Counted from the first letter of the stretch, positions 8,004 to 14,631 are shown. The stretch: DNA of 20,744 nt from Candidatus Omnitrophota bacterium (GCA_030631915.1 DAOVKF010000009.1:1-20744); one strand, 5' to 3'. A program made the numbers and translations. The notes: generated by a model not told the origin, from the sequence alone.

Positions 8004-9053
8004 ATGAAGAAAGAGAAAGAAATATTGAATTATACTCTGGAAGAGTTGAAGGAAGAGCCCCCTTTCAGGGCGGAGCCGGCGTACAGGGCAGGACAGGTAT
8101 TTTCCGCCATAAACAGAAGAACCGCCGCCGGCTTTGAGGCAATGCCGGGTCTTTCACAAAAGCTGGCCCGGGAACTGGGGAAAAGGTTCGTTATCTCTAC
8201 TTTATCCTGCGCGGAACATCTTGTGTCGCCGAAGGACGGCACAGAGAAGTTCTTGTGGAAACTCAAAGACGGCAATCATGTCGAAACGGTCCTTATAAAA
8301 GGGAAGGCCAGGAAGACGTTATGCCTGTCCGCACAGGTGGGATGCAGGTTCGGATGTCCTTTCTGTGCCAGCGGCTCACAAGGGTTTATCCGGGACCTGG
8401 AAACCGCCGAGATCGTGAATCAGGTCCTGTGTGTCCGGAGGATGAAGAAATTTCGTATAACCAATGTCGTGTTTATGGGAATGGGAGAGCCGCTGGACAA
8501 TTATGATAATGTGGAAAAAGCCGTACGTATTATTAACCATCCCGAAGGGATCGACCTGGGAGCCCGAAAGATCACGATATCCACATGCGGCATTGTTCCC
8601 GGTATACGGAGGTTAAGCGAGATCGGACTGCAGATAGAATTATCCGTTTCCCTGCACGCGGCTAATAATGAACTGCGTGACGAGTTGGTGCCTGTTAACC
8701 GCGAATATCCCCTGGAGGTACTGATCCCGGCCTGTCAGGAGTTCAGCCGGGCTATGGGCAGGGTTGTTACGCTTGAATATACGGTTATCCGCGGAAAGAA
8801 CGATTCGTTGAAAGATGCCGAAGACCTGGCCCGGATCGCCGGGAAGCTTGGAGCAAAGGTTAATCTGATAGCGCTGGCAGAGGGCATGGATCCCAAAACG
8901 GACCGTACCGGACACAAGCGGATGCAGGCGTTCAGGGATAGAATAAGATCGAAAAAAGTGACCGTAACTGTAAGAAAGTCAAAGGGGAAAGATATCCTGG
9001 CCGCCTGCGGACAGCTGGCAGCGGAGTACAGGCGGGAGGCAGTTAGCTCATAG
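8004..9053 (+). CDS. rlmN: 23S rRNA (adenine-2503-C2)/tRNA methyltransferase RlmN
   Basis: Radical SAM enzyme that methylates C2 of A2503 in 23S rRNA and A37 in some tRNAs. The radical SAM motif CRFGCPFC gives C114, C118 and C121. FMGMGEPLDNYDNV, ITISTCGIVPGI and LSVSLHAANNELRDELVPVNREYP are all RlmN signatures. The second catalytic Cys lies in DILAACGQL (C335). The usual NLIPxNP stretch is NLIALAEGMDP here, a small departure. ATG 8004 is chosen because upstream codons (TTG 7986, ATG 7992) extend beyond the conserved start; none has a ribosome site. Length 349 aa is normal. It is divergent from otsA. Confidence 0.92.
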   Translation: MKKEKEILNYTLEELKEEPPFRAEPAYRAGQVFSAINRRTAAGFEAMPGLSQKLARELGKRFVISTLSCAEHLVSPKDGTEKFLWKLKDGNHVETVLIKGKARKTLCLSAQVGCRFGCPFCASGSQGFIRDLETAEIVNQVLCVRRMKKFRITNVVFMGMGEPLDNYDNVEKAVRIINHPEGIDLGARKITISTCGIVPGIRRLSEIGLQIELSVSLHAANNELRDELVPVNREYPLEVLIPACQEFSRAMGRVVTLEYTVIRGKNDSLKDAEDLARIAGKLGAKVNLIALAEGMDPKTDRTGHKRMQAFRDRIRSKKVTVTVRKSKGKDILAACGQLAAEYRREAVSS

Positions 9054-9123
9054 CGCGCAGCTCTTGGCAGGGTGCAGGAGTCGGGAGGCAGGAGTTGGCC
9101 GGTGCGAGGATAGAGGGGGAAGT

Positions 9124-9846
9124 ATGAAGAGAATTTGCCTGTGTATGGTCCTGGTGGTATCCGCTTGTTTCGCGCGTACAGAGATGCTGCCGGCGGAAAA
9201 TGACCTGTTCGCGGTCATGAGGAGACAGATGGTTGACAGGCAGCTCAAAAAACGCGGTATCACCGACAACAGTGTGCTTAAAGCCATGACAAGGGTTGAG
9301 AGACATCTTTTTGTCCCGCAGAATTTACGGGATGAAGCTTACAGAGACTCGCCTTTGCCCATAGGGTATGACCAGACCATATCACAACCGTATATTGTCG
9401 CGTACATGACAGAAGCGGCGCGCCTGGGACCGGAGGATGAGGTTCTGGAAATAGGGACCGGCTCCGGTTATCAGGCGGCTGTCCTTGCGGAAATAGTAAA
9501 AGAGGTCTACACGATCGAAATTTTAAAACCGCTTGCCGACTCTGCCCGGTCCAGGCTGGAACGGATCGGATACAGGAACATTAACGTCAGATGGGGGGAT
9601 GGATATAAAGGGTGGCCTGAGCATGCGCCATATGACGCCATAATCGTAACAGCTGCGCCGGTTCATGTTCCGCAGGAACTTAAGAACCAACTGAAAGTCG
9701 GGGGGAGGATGGTCATTCCGGTCGGAGCCTATTTTCAGGAACTTTATCTTATTGTTCGCACAGATACCGGGTTCAGTCAAAAAAGGTTATTACCTGTCAG
9801 ATTTGTTCCTATGGTGAACGGGAAAGGCGGACTGATAAAAACATAG
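9124..9846 (+). CDS. pcm: protein-L-isoaspartate O-methyltransferase with exported/lipoprotein-like N-terminus
   Basis: Methylates abnormal isoaspartyl residues so that damaged proteins can be repaired. The core has VERHLFVP (58-65), DQTISQPYIVAYM (83-95) and the SAM site EVLEIGTGSGYQAAVLAEI (106-124). Length 240 aa. A GAGGGGGA site lies just before ATG 9124, while an upstream in-frame ATG at 9064 has none. The first residues are MKR, a hydrophobic run, then VSAC at 12-15. That is a good lipobox, or alternatively an ordinary signal peptide ending near FA. Export would put a SAM-dependent enzyme outside the cytoplasm, which is odd but seen in other Gram-negative Pcm proteins. The stop codon lies inside the arm of a long hairpin. 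Confidence 0.88.
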   Translation: MKRICLCMVLVVSACFARTEMLPAENDLFAVMRRQMVDRQLKKRGITDNSVLKAMTRVERHLFVPQNLRDEAYRDSPLPIGYDQTISQPYIVAYMTEAARLGPEDEVLEIGTGSGYQAAVLAEIVKEVYTIEILKPLADSARSRLERIGYRNINVRWGDGYKGWPEHAPYDAIIVTAAPVHVPQELKNQLKVGGRMVIPVGAYFQELYLIVRTDTGFSQKRLLPVRFVPMVNGKGGLIKT

Positions 9847-9897
9847 CTTTTCTTTTACCTTTTATATTTTGTTTTTTAAGGGGGAGAGAAAAGCTAT
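9843..9897. terminator. long AT-rich hairpin over the pcm stop codon
   Basis: ATAGCTTTTCT (9843-9853) and AGAAAAGCTAT (9887-9897) are perfectly complementary. Pairing continues inward through CCTTT/AAGGG with wobbles and one mismatch, giving about 20 bp around a T-rich loop. No T-run follows on the plus strand. On the minus strand the arm is followed by GTTTTTATC, so it would suit a terminator for antisense transcription, or an mRNA-end stabiliser for pcm. Confidence 0.45.
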
Positions 9898-10023
9898 AAA
9901 AAGACCCATAAAACCCCATCAAATACATATCTCTCCTTTTCTATTATCAAGTATAGCACAATATAATTCCATGGCAACTTTTTGGAGAAAAAAGTAAATA
10001 TTAAAAAAGGAGGTTAGTATATT

Positions 10024-10122
10024 TTGAAAAGCAAGAGATCCGGTGAAAAATCTATGAACAGAACCATTTTAAATAGAAAGCGTTACGAAACTCAACAGGG
10101 AAAGATCATGCAGGATATTTAA
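10024..10122 (+). CDS. hypothetical 32-aa basic peptide
   Basis: A short frame starting with TTG at 10024 and ending with TAA. The reason to list it is the perfect AAGGAGGT at 10007-10014, the strongest Shine-Dalgarno in this gap, about 10 nt before the TTG. The peptide begins MKSKRSGEKSMNRTIL and is rich in Lys and Arg. It shows no membrane helix or motif I recognise. An internal ATG at 10054 is a weaker start. The surrounding sequence is more AT-rich than the neighbouring genes. It could be a leader peptide, a remnant of a lost gene, or chance; there is no family evidence. Confidence 0.3.
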   Translation: MKSKRSGEKSMNRTILNRKRYETQQGKIMQDI

Positions 10123-10165
10123 AGACTTTTCAAAAGAAGAAGGTATAAAAATGTTAGGAATATAG

Positions 10166-10194
10166 TTAACTGAATAATTTTACAAAGGTATTTT
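10166..10194 (+). promoter_or_regulatory. possible promoter of a small RNA
   Basis: TTAACT (10166-10171) and TATTTT (10189-10194) have a 17-bp spacer, each 4 of 6 to consensus. The expected start near 10201 coincides with the beginning of a strongly self-complementary stretch. Confidence 0.25.
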
Positions 10195-10200
10195 CAAGAC

Positions 10201-10321
10201 AGCAGAACTACTCAAGTAGTCAGGGATGCTGTCGTTTGCCATGCTCCGCACAGGGCTGTAAGCAAAAGGCATTTGCGCCTGACTGGAATTAATTTCAAAA
10301 ACCAGGGAGTTACCCCTTTTT
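10201..10321 (+). ncRNA. candidate structured small RNA
   Basis: A short arm at the start has CAGCA (10202-10206) against TGCTG, enclosing ACTAC/GTAGT with a TCAA loop. An alternative larger fold stacks AGTCAGG (10218-10224) with CCTGACT (10278-10284), ATGC (10226-10229) with GCAT (10269-10272), and TTTGC (10235-10239) with GCAAA (10262-10266). The end has AGGG/CCCT followed by five Ts (10316-10321), a weak terminator. I recognise no known RNA family. A separate promoter for the PAS gene appears downstream, so this is more likely a free RNA than a 5' leader. Confidence 0.3.
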
Positions 10322-10348
10322 GCTTTACACCATATGTTTAGGTATACT
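10320..10348 (+). promoter_or_regulatory. candidate promoter of the PAS protein gene
   Basis: TTGCTT (10320-10325), a 17-bp spacer and TATACT (10343-10348; 5 of 6 to consensus). The start would be near 10355, leaving about 55 nt of leader before ATG 10410. Confidence 0.35.
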
Positions 10349-10409
10349 TTGATTCGCGGTCTTGCTGCAGGCGATCGGCAGTCAAATAGTGTCTCAGAGG
10401 GGAAGTCTT

Positions 10410-11378
10410 ATGAGCTTGCTGGCGTTCAATATTATAATCCTTATCATAGTTGTGTTTTTAGGGACAAAGCTCTATGGGTATTATCGTTTTACAGGGGTAC
10501 TCCTGAGGCTTATCGGCCGCGCTGCAATAGGATATATAAGGATCCGGTACAGAGACGGAATGGTCCTTGAGATGAACGATGGATCGCTCGATATTCTCGA
10601 TCTGACCATGTCAAAAAAAGACCTTTTGAAGCATGATATATCGAAATTTTTTGTCAACGCGGAAGAGGGAAACCAGGCGGGCCTCAGGGAGGAATTAGTA
10701 CAAAACCAGGGGGATCGCAGGGATCGTGTATACCATCTGCGGACACTGGCGGGCAATGAAAAGTGGATACTGTATAACGCGCAGCTTTTAAGGGACCGGT
10801 ATTCCGGGGAACTTGTGGTTCACGTGCTGATCGAGAATATAACCAGGGAAGAGGAATCATATCAGGATCTGGTGAGATCAGAGGAAAGATACGAAAAGCT
10901 GTTCAAGAATTTGGGGGATATGGTCATCCTCTATGATTTTAAAAATAAGATCGTCGAGGAAGTCAACCCTGTGACAGAGGAGATAACCGGCTATAGCGGC
11001 AGCGAACTTATCGGGCGGTCTTTTGAAAGGCTCATACACCCCTCTTACAGGACAGGGCTGCTGGAGAAACAGGAAGAATTGATGTTCACGGGTGTTGTGC
11101 GTTTAAAAGCCGTAATTGTGTGTAAAGACGGTACGTACAAGGAAGTGTGGTTAACGCTCAGCACGTTCCGGATCAGGGGGAAAAAGATCATAATGACGGT
11201 CATCAAGGATATATCCGAGCTGGTCAGAGAAAGAGAGGAACAGAACAAAAGACGTGATGAACTGGAGAGATTCCGCAGGGCTTCGATCGAAAGAGAGGAA
11301 AGGATCAAACGATTGAGAGAGGAATTAAACCGGGCAAAAAGACAGATAGACAGCAGCTGCTCAGATGATCAGAGATAA
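10410..11378 (+). CDS. membrane-anchored PAS-PAS-coiled-coil protein
   Basis: A sensor-type protein without kinase or output domain. Residues 3-25 form one membrane helix (LLAFNIIILIIVVFLGTK). A first, divergent PAS-like region spans about 36-150 and ends in the linker-like VLIENITREEESY. A clear PAS domain spans about 158-275 (ILYDFKNKIVEEVNPVTEEI, then ending IIMTVIKDISELV). The last 45 residues are a charged coiled coil. GAGGGG before ATG 10410 fixes this start over a TTG at 10362. It precedes a histidine kinase by 212 nt, with a tandem repeat between them. It may be an input partner for that kinase or a kinase that has lost its catalytic part; both ideas are inference. No ligand residues could be assigned. 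Confidence 0.75.
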   Translation: MSLLAFNIIILIIVVFLGTKLYGYYRFTGVLLRLIGRAAIGYIRIRYRDGMVLEMNDGSLDILDLTMSKKDLLKHDISKFFVNAEEGNQAGLREELVQNQGDRRDRVYHLRTLAGNEKWILYNAQLLRDRYSGELVVHVLIENITREEESYQDLVRSEERYEKLFKNLGDMVILYDFKNKIVEEVNPVTEEITGYSGSELIGRSFERLIHPSYRTGLLEKQEELMFTGVVRLKAVIVCKDGTYKEVWLTLSTFRIRGKKIIMTVIKDISELVREREEQNKRRDELERFRRASIEREERIKRLREELNRAKRQIDSSCSDDQR

Positions 11379-11380
11379 GG

Positions 11381-11522
11381 TCGTTGACCATGTTCCGTAC
11401 AGGGAGGATCCACACCGGGCAAAGGGGCCCTGGCAGGGGCGTGGCGAACGATCGTTGACCATGTTCCGTACGGGGAGGATCCACACCGGGCGGAGGGGCC
11501 CTGGTAGGAACATGGTCAATGA
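11381..11522 (+). repeat. two tandem 71-bp repeats, each able to form a hairpin
   Basis: Units 11381-11451 and 11452-11522 match at 61 of 71 positions; nine of the ten differences are transitions. In unit 2, TTGACCATGTTCC (11455-11467) is perfectly complementary to GGAACATGGTCAA (11507-11519), and pairing extends outward through GATC. A smaller inner stem (ACCGGG/CCCTGGT) fits inside. In unit 1 the stem keeps 11 of 13 pairs, three of them as G-U wobbles in the plus-strand RNA. It lies between the PAS gene and the kinase gene. Confidence 0.85.
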
Positions 11523-11590
11523 TCGTTACTTCATTGTGCGGAGACCTGAGCAGTCACGATAGATATAGCAGGCACAGACAAGGGGGAACC

Positions 11591-13219
11591 ATGAGCGGCG
11601 CGCGGATGCCGGAGAATGACAGTTTCGGGGGATGGTCGCAAAATCCGGCGAGGATATTATCCGTTTCTTTTGAGTTCCGGATACTGAACCTTTTGGTGAT
11701 ATTGTTATGTTTCGGATGGCTGCGTGAAATTTCCGGCTTCAGGATAAGCGGAGAAATATTTCTCGTCCTCCTTGTGTGGCTTTTGGTCTGTATCGCATAT
11801 TTCGTGCTTTTCGGAAAAGGGATGATCCGGACGCGGAAAAGCCTGGCAAATGCCCATTTTGGTTATTACTTTGCCGGTATAGCCTGTGCCGCTGTCCTCA
11901 TGCGCCTTCTGGCCGGAACAGCATGGGTGGCGGCCGCGCTTTTGCTGTTCGAACTGGTCTATGCGAACATATTGATGAAACGTATGCGGGGTATGGCAGT
12001 GACGGCATTCGCGGCCTTCTGTTATTTTTCCGTCAGGCTGATGGCGCATAAGGGGATATTCGTTCCCGGATTCGTGATCCCGGGCGCCGCGGAAGTCAGC
12101 GGGCAAGGTTATTTTTCCGGCATGGGAGTCGTTGTTATCGGGGCCGTGTTCTCTTTCTTGTCCCTGGAAACGGGAATCTTTTCAAAGGTAAGAAGCGGAA
12201 TGGAAGAAGAGATACTTGTTGCGGAACAAAGGACCGCGGCCAGGACAGAGCGTCTGCGAAGCATGGCGAAGGCGCTGAAGAAAAAAACGGACGAGAACGA
12301 GCATGTAAGGAATTCCGCGAGAAGATATATCGAGAAGAAAGAAAGGGAAGTGGACGCGATCAGGAGAGACCTGGAGGAGCAGATAGAAAAATTAAGGGAA
12401 ACACAGGGGTCCATGGTCTTTATGATAGATGACCTGAACGAGATGAGCGCGCAGTTGAGGGAGGCCCATGACCGCCTTGAAGAAAAGGTCAGGGAAAGGA
12501 CCGAGGAGTTGATGCACATCAACCAGAAGTTACACAGAAGCGAAAAGCTGGCCTTCCTGGGCAGACTGGCAGGGAGCGTTACTCACGAATTGCGCAACCC
12601 GCTGGGAGTCCTGAGCAACGCGGCGTACTGTCTGGGGAAAAAGGTCGAACACTTGAAAAACGAGGATATCGAAAAATATTTGACTATGCTCCGGAAAGAA
12701 ATAACCGTTATTGATCAAATAATCAGGGATATAATGGGATTTGCCAGGACAAGGATGCCTAAAGTCGAGGAAATTGACATACGCAAGCTCATAAACCGTA
12801 CCATAGCGGAGCTGGATATTCCCGCGCTGGTCGAAGTAAAGAAAGAGCTTATGGAACTGCCTCGGGTCAAAGTGGACCCCAATCAGATGAGACATGCCTT
12901 TTTAAATATTGCCAACAATGCTATAATAGCCATGAAAGGAAACGGAATATTGACTTTTCGGACCCATGGAGAGAAAAGCGGGAAGGTATGTATCGAGATC
13001 GAGGATGACGGTCCGGGCATAAGACCGGAGGAGAGGGACCTGATATTTGAACCACTTTACAGCAGTAAGCCCAAAGGCACGGGACTGGGGTTACCGCTTG
13101 CAAAGATGTTGATCGAAAGCCATAGCGGAAAGCTGGAGTTTACGAGTGATCCCGGAAAAGGGACGACATTCTCGATATGTTTACCCGTCAAAAGGGAGGG
13201 AGTGGCGAATAATGAATGA
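11591..13219 (+). CDS. membrane histidine kinase with multi-helix N-terminal domain
   Basis: Sensor kinase, 542 aa. Six hydrophobic helices occupy roughly residues 25-190, with almost no extracytoplasmic loop, so it probably senses within or at the membrane. A long coiled coil follows (about 195-310). The dimerisation/phosphorylation helix has GSVTHELRNPLGVL, with phospho-acceptor H332. The ATPase domain shows the N box (NIANNAIIAMK), G1 (DDGPGI), F box (IFEPLYSSKPKG) and G2 (GTGLGLPLA). AAGGGG before ATG 11591 decides the start; an in-frame ATG at 11519 lies inside the repeat. Its last 8 nt overlap the receiver gene, which is therefore its likely partner. The signal is unknown. Confidence 0.88.
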   Translation: MSGARMPENDSFGGWSQNPARILSVSFEFRILNLLVILLCFGWLREISGFRISGEIFLVLLVWLLVCIAYFVLFGKGMIRTRKSLANAHFGYYFAGIACAAVLMRLLAGTAWVAAALLLFELVYANILMKRMRGMAVTAFAAFCYFSVRLMAHKGIFVPGFVIPGAAEVSGQGYFSGMGVVVIGAVFSFLSLETGIFSKVRSGMEEEILVAEQRTAARTERLRSMAKALKKKTDENEHVRNSARRYIEKKEREVDAIRRDLEEQIEKLRETQGSMVFMIDDLNEMSAQLREAHDRLEEKVRERTEELMHINQKLHRSEKLAFLGRLAGSVTHELRNPLGVLSNAAYCLGKKVEHLKNEDIEKYLTMLRKEITVIDQIIRDIMGFARTRMPKVEEIDIRKLINRTIAELDIPALVEVKKELMELPRVKVDPNQMRHAFLNIANNAIIAMKGNGILTFRTHGEKSGKVCIEIEDDGPGIRPEERDLIFEPLYSSKPKGTGLGLPLAKMLIESHSGKLEFTSDPGKGTTFSICLPVKREGVANNE

Positions 13220-13574
13220 AAATCAGAAGAAAATAATCGTGGCCGATGATAATGAGGAGATCTGCAAGGTGTTAAAGGGCGGGCTGGCAGATGCGGGATA
13301 CAGCGTTGACAGCGTTGGTGACGGGTTTGCGCTTGTTGCGTATCTAAAGGAAAACCAGGATATTGACGCCATACTATTGGACCTGGTCATGCCCCAGAAG
13401 GGCGGTATAAGTGTTTTTGAGACGGTCCGTTCTATTTCTCCGGCATCAAAGCTGATCATTTATACCGGGTACGAGGAATACAGGAACTCTGTGTACGGCA
13501 GAGAAGCCGACGCGTTCGTTTTAAAGACCGAAGGCATGGGCAGGATACTCGACGTGCTCGAAGATCTTTTATAA
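13212..13574 (+). CDS. receiver-only response regulator
   Basis: A 120-aa CheY-like domain with no output domain. Acidic pair D12-D13 (VADDNEE), phospho-acceptor D57 (ILLDLVMP), the switch Thr in IIYTGYEEY and Lys in FVLKTEG are all present, so it should be phosphorylated. The ATG at 13212 follows GGGAGGGAG and overlaps the kinase stop by 8 nt as ATGAATGA. It must act on another protein or pass phosphate on. The TAA stop touches the left end of a large inverted-repeat element. Confidence 0.88.
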   Translation: MNENQKKIIVADDNEEICKVLKGGLADAGYSVDSVGDGFALVAYLKENQDIDAILLDLVMPQKGGISVFETVRSISPASKLIIYTGYEEYRNSVYGREADAFVLKTEGMGRILDVLEDLL

Positions 13575-13847
13575 TGGGGACGGTTCTCGAATTGATCCCC
13601 GGCCGGGGGAAAAATTAAACCCAGGGGTGTCCCCAGAATCAATCCCCGACCTGTCCCTAGTTTTAATCCTGGACCTGTCCCCCTACAAGACGATTTCATT
13701 AAGAAGTAAGTCATTAGTGAGTCGGTTCTGCCTTTAACGTGAAACTTTCAAAAAATGAAAAGGGGGACAGGCCCAGGATTAAAACTAGGGACAGGCCTGG
13801 GATTAGGAATATCCCCACCCGGGGATCAATTCGAGAACCGTCCCCAT
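13574..13847. repeat. REP/BIME-like inverted-repeat element
   Basis: A 27-bp perfect inverted repeat bounds the element (13574-13600 and 13821-13847; begins ATGGGGACGGTTCTCG). Inside it a second pair, 13650-13684 and 13761-13795, matches at 34 of 35 positions. The GGGACAGGYCYRGGATTA motif occurs twice in the right arm and, inverted, in the left arm. The centre (13685-13760) is not symmetric and has no gene. No transposase is encoded. Such GGGGAC-rich palindromes are typical of repeats mobilised in trans by REP-associated (RAYT/Y1) transposases; this assignment is inference. It sits exactly between the receiver-gene stop codon and a tRNA 3' end. Confidence 0.75.
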
Positions 13848-13850
13848 AAA

Positions 13851-13881
13851 TGGCGGAGAGGGGGAGATTCGAACTCCCCTT
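13851..13881 (-). pseudogene. 3' half of a tRNA-Ser (T arm, acceptor strand, CCA)
   Basis: On the minus strand this reads a perfect T arm (GGGAG TTCGAAT CTCCC), then CCTCTCC, discriminator G and an encoded CCA. The acceptor strand pairs exactly, 7 of 7, with GGAGAGG of the 5' half at 14056-14050. It lies 8 nt downstream of the intact tRNA-Ser(CGA). It may be a tRNA fragment left by recombination, or the second exon-like part of a nested tRNA. Confidence 0.75.
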
Positions 13882-13889
13882 ACTAATAT

Positions 13890-13977
13890 TGGCGGAGGGG
13901 AGAGGATTTGAACCCCCGATACCGTTAAGTATGCTGGTTTTCGAAACCAGTGCATTAAGCCGCTCTGCCACCCCTCC
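13890..13977 (-). tRNA. tRNA-Ser(CGA)
   Basis: 88 nt including encoded CCA. The acceptor GGAGGGG/CCCCTCC is perfect. The D arm is GCA...TGC, and the anticodon arm CTGGT TTCGAAA ACCAG gives anticodon CGA (serine UCG). A long variable arm (ATAC...GTAT) is as expected for serine. The T loop is TTCAAAT with two G-T pairs in its stem. It lies between the two halves of another tRNA-Ser. Confidence 0.92.
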
Positions 13978-14006
13978 GCATAAAAAATCTAAAAGAACAA
14001 TAAAAC

Positions 14007-14056
14007 TCCACAACGGTTTTCGAGACCGCTGCATTCAACCGCTCTGCCACCTCTCC
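14007..14056 (-). pseudogene. 5' half of a second tRNA-Ser(CGA)
   Basis: On the minus strand positions 1-43 of a tRNA are intact. They comprise acceptor GGAGAGG, TG, D arm GCA...TGC, and anticodon arm GCGGT CTCGAAA ACCGT with anticodon CGA. The start of a variable arm (TGTGGAG) follows and then structure is lost. No T arm follows before the intact tRNA-Ser starts about 30 nt later. Its missing half is found at 13851-13881. Confidence 0.8.
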
Positions 14057-14068
14057 GAGAAAACACAG

Positions 14069-14096
14069 ACCATATAAAAGCGGGCAACTGGGGCAA
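14069..14096 (-). promoter_or_regulatory. possible promoter for the tRNA-Ser cluster
   Basis: Reading the minus strand, TTGCCC (14096-14091), a 16-bp spacer and TATGGT (14074-14069) precede the 5' tRNA half. The start would fall about 6 nt before the tRNA 5' end. Each box matches the consensus at 4 of 6. Confidence 0.3.
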
Positions 14097-14268
14097 CTGC
14101 GAACTCCTGGATCGTTGCTGCGAAGTCCTCCGCTTTTTCCTATTTTACCAGAATCCCCTCATTCTGGACAATAATAAATATCGGCGAAGAAAACTTCGTG
14201 ACAAAAAACAGAAGGATATGTAGAATATATCAGCGTACGCGAAGTGTCCGGTAAAATCAGGAGCCGCT

Positions 14269-14613
14269 ATGAAATATTTTTCAAACGAACAGACAGGGGA
14301 CATAACTGTCGTAAGATTCCGTTTCAATATGGTCGATCTCAGGCAGCGCGAAGAGCTCAAGAAGGATCTTGCCGGGTTGCTGGAGAGTGGCAACAGAAAA
14401 TTCATATTTAATATGTCGGAGATAGGATTTTTGTCGTCACTTATGATAGCGACGATCATATTTTTCGCGAAAGATGTGAGAAGCGGGCAGGGGGACGTAA
14501 AACTGTGCGAGCTGTCAGATGAAGCTCGGAACGTGTTTCGGATCACCCGGCTTGACAGGGTCATGGAAGCGTATGATACCGAGCGGCAGGCCATGGAAAG
14601 TTTCGGGGGATAG
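14269..14613 (+). CDS. STAS-domain protein (anti-sigma factor antagonist-like)
   Basis: A 114-aa single STAS domain of the SpoIIAA/RsbV type, which in known systems binds and releases an anti-sigma kinase. The core reads KFIFNMSEIGFLSSLMIATIIFFAK, equivalent to the usual DLSGVxFIDSSGLGxL. The two Ser residues (56-57) remain, but the preceding Asp and the following Gly are both Leu, so phosphorylation control may differ. AGGAG lies 7 nt before ATG 14269. It is alone between tRNA genes and ends in its own terminator. No RsbW-type kinase or phosphatase is adjacent; the nearby histidine kinases are not of that class. The 208 bp upstream hold only a short CGAAG/CTTCG hairpin at 14185-14198. Confidence 0.8.
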   Translation: MKYFSNEQTGDITVVRFRFNMVDLRQREELKKDLAGLLESGNRKFIFNMSEIGFLSSLMIATIIFFAKDVRSGQGDVKLCELSDEARNVFRITRLDRVMEAYDTERQAMESFGG

Positions 14614-14631
14614 GCCCCGAAAAATATTTTT
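14601..14631 (+). terminator. rho-independent terminator of the STAS gene
   Basis: TTTCGGGG (14601-14608) and CCCCGAAA (14615-14622) form a perfect 8-bp stem with a 6-nt loop that contains the TAG stop codon, followed by AATATTTTT. Confidence 0.65.

Noticed and set aside
10246..10290. CCGCACAGGGC recalls the start of a cyclic-di-GMP-I riboswitch.
   Set aside because: The second conserved half (GGGACGCAAAGCC and the tetraloop-receptor parts) is missing, and a later promoter separates it from the PAS gene.
11365..11562. Short ORF spanning the 71-bp repeats.
   Set aside because: Its repeated MFRTGRIHTG segments simply translate the repeat; there is no ribosome site and the RNA fold explains the sequence better.
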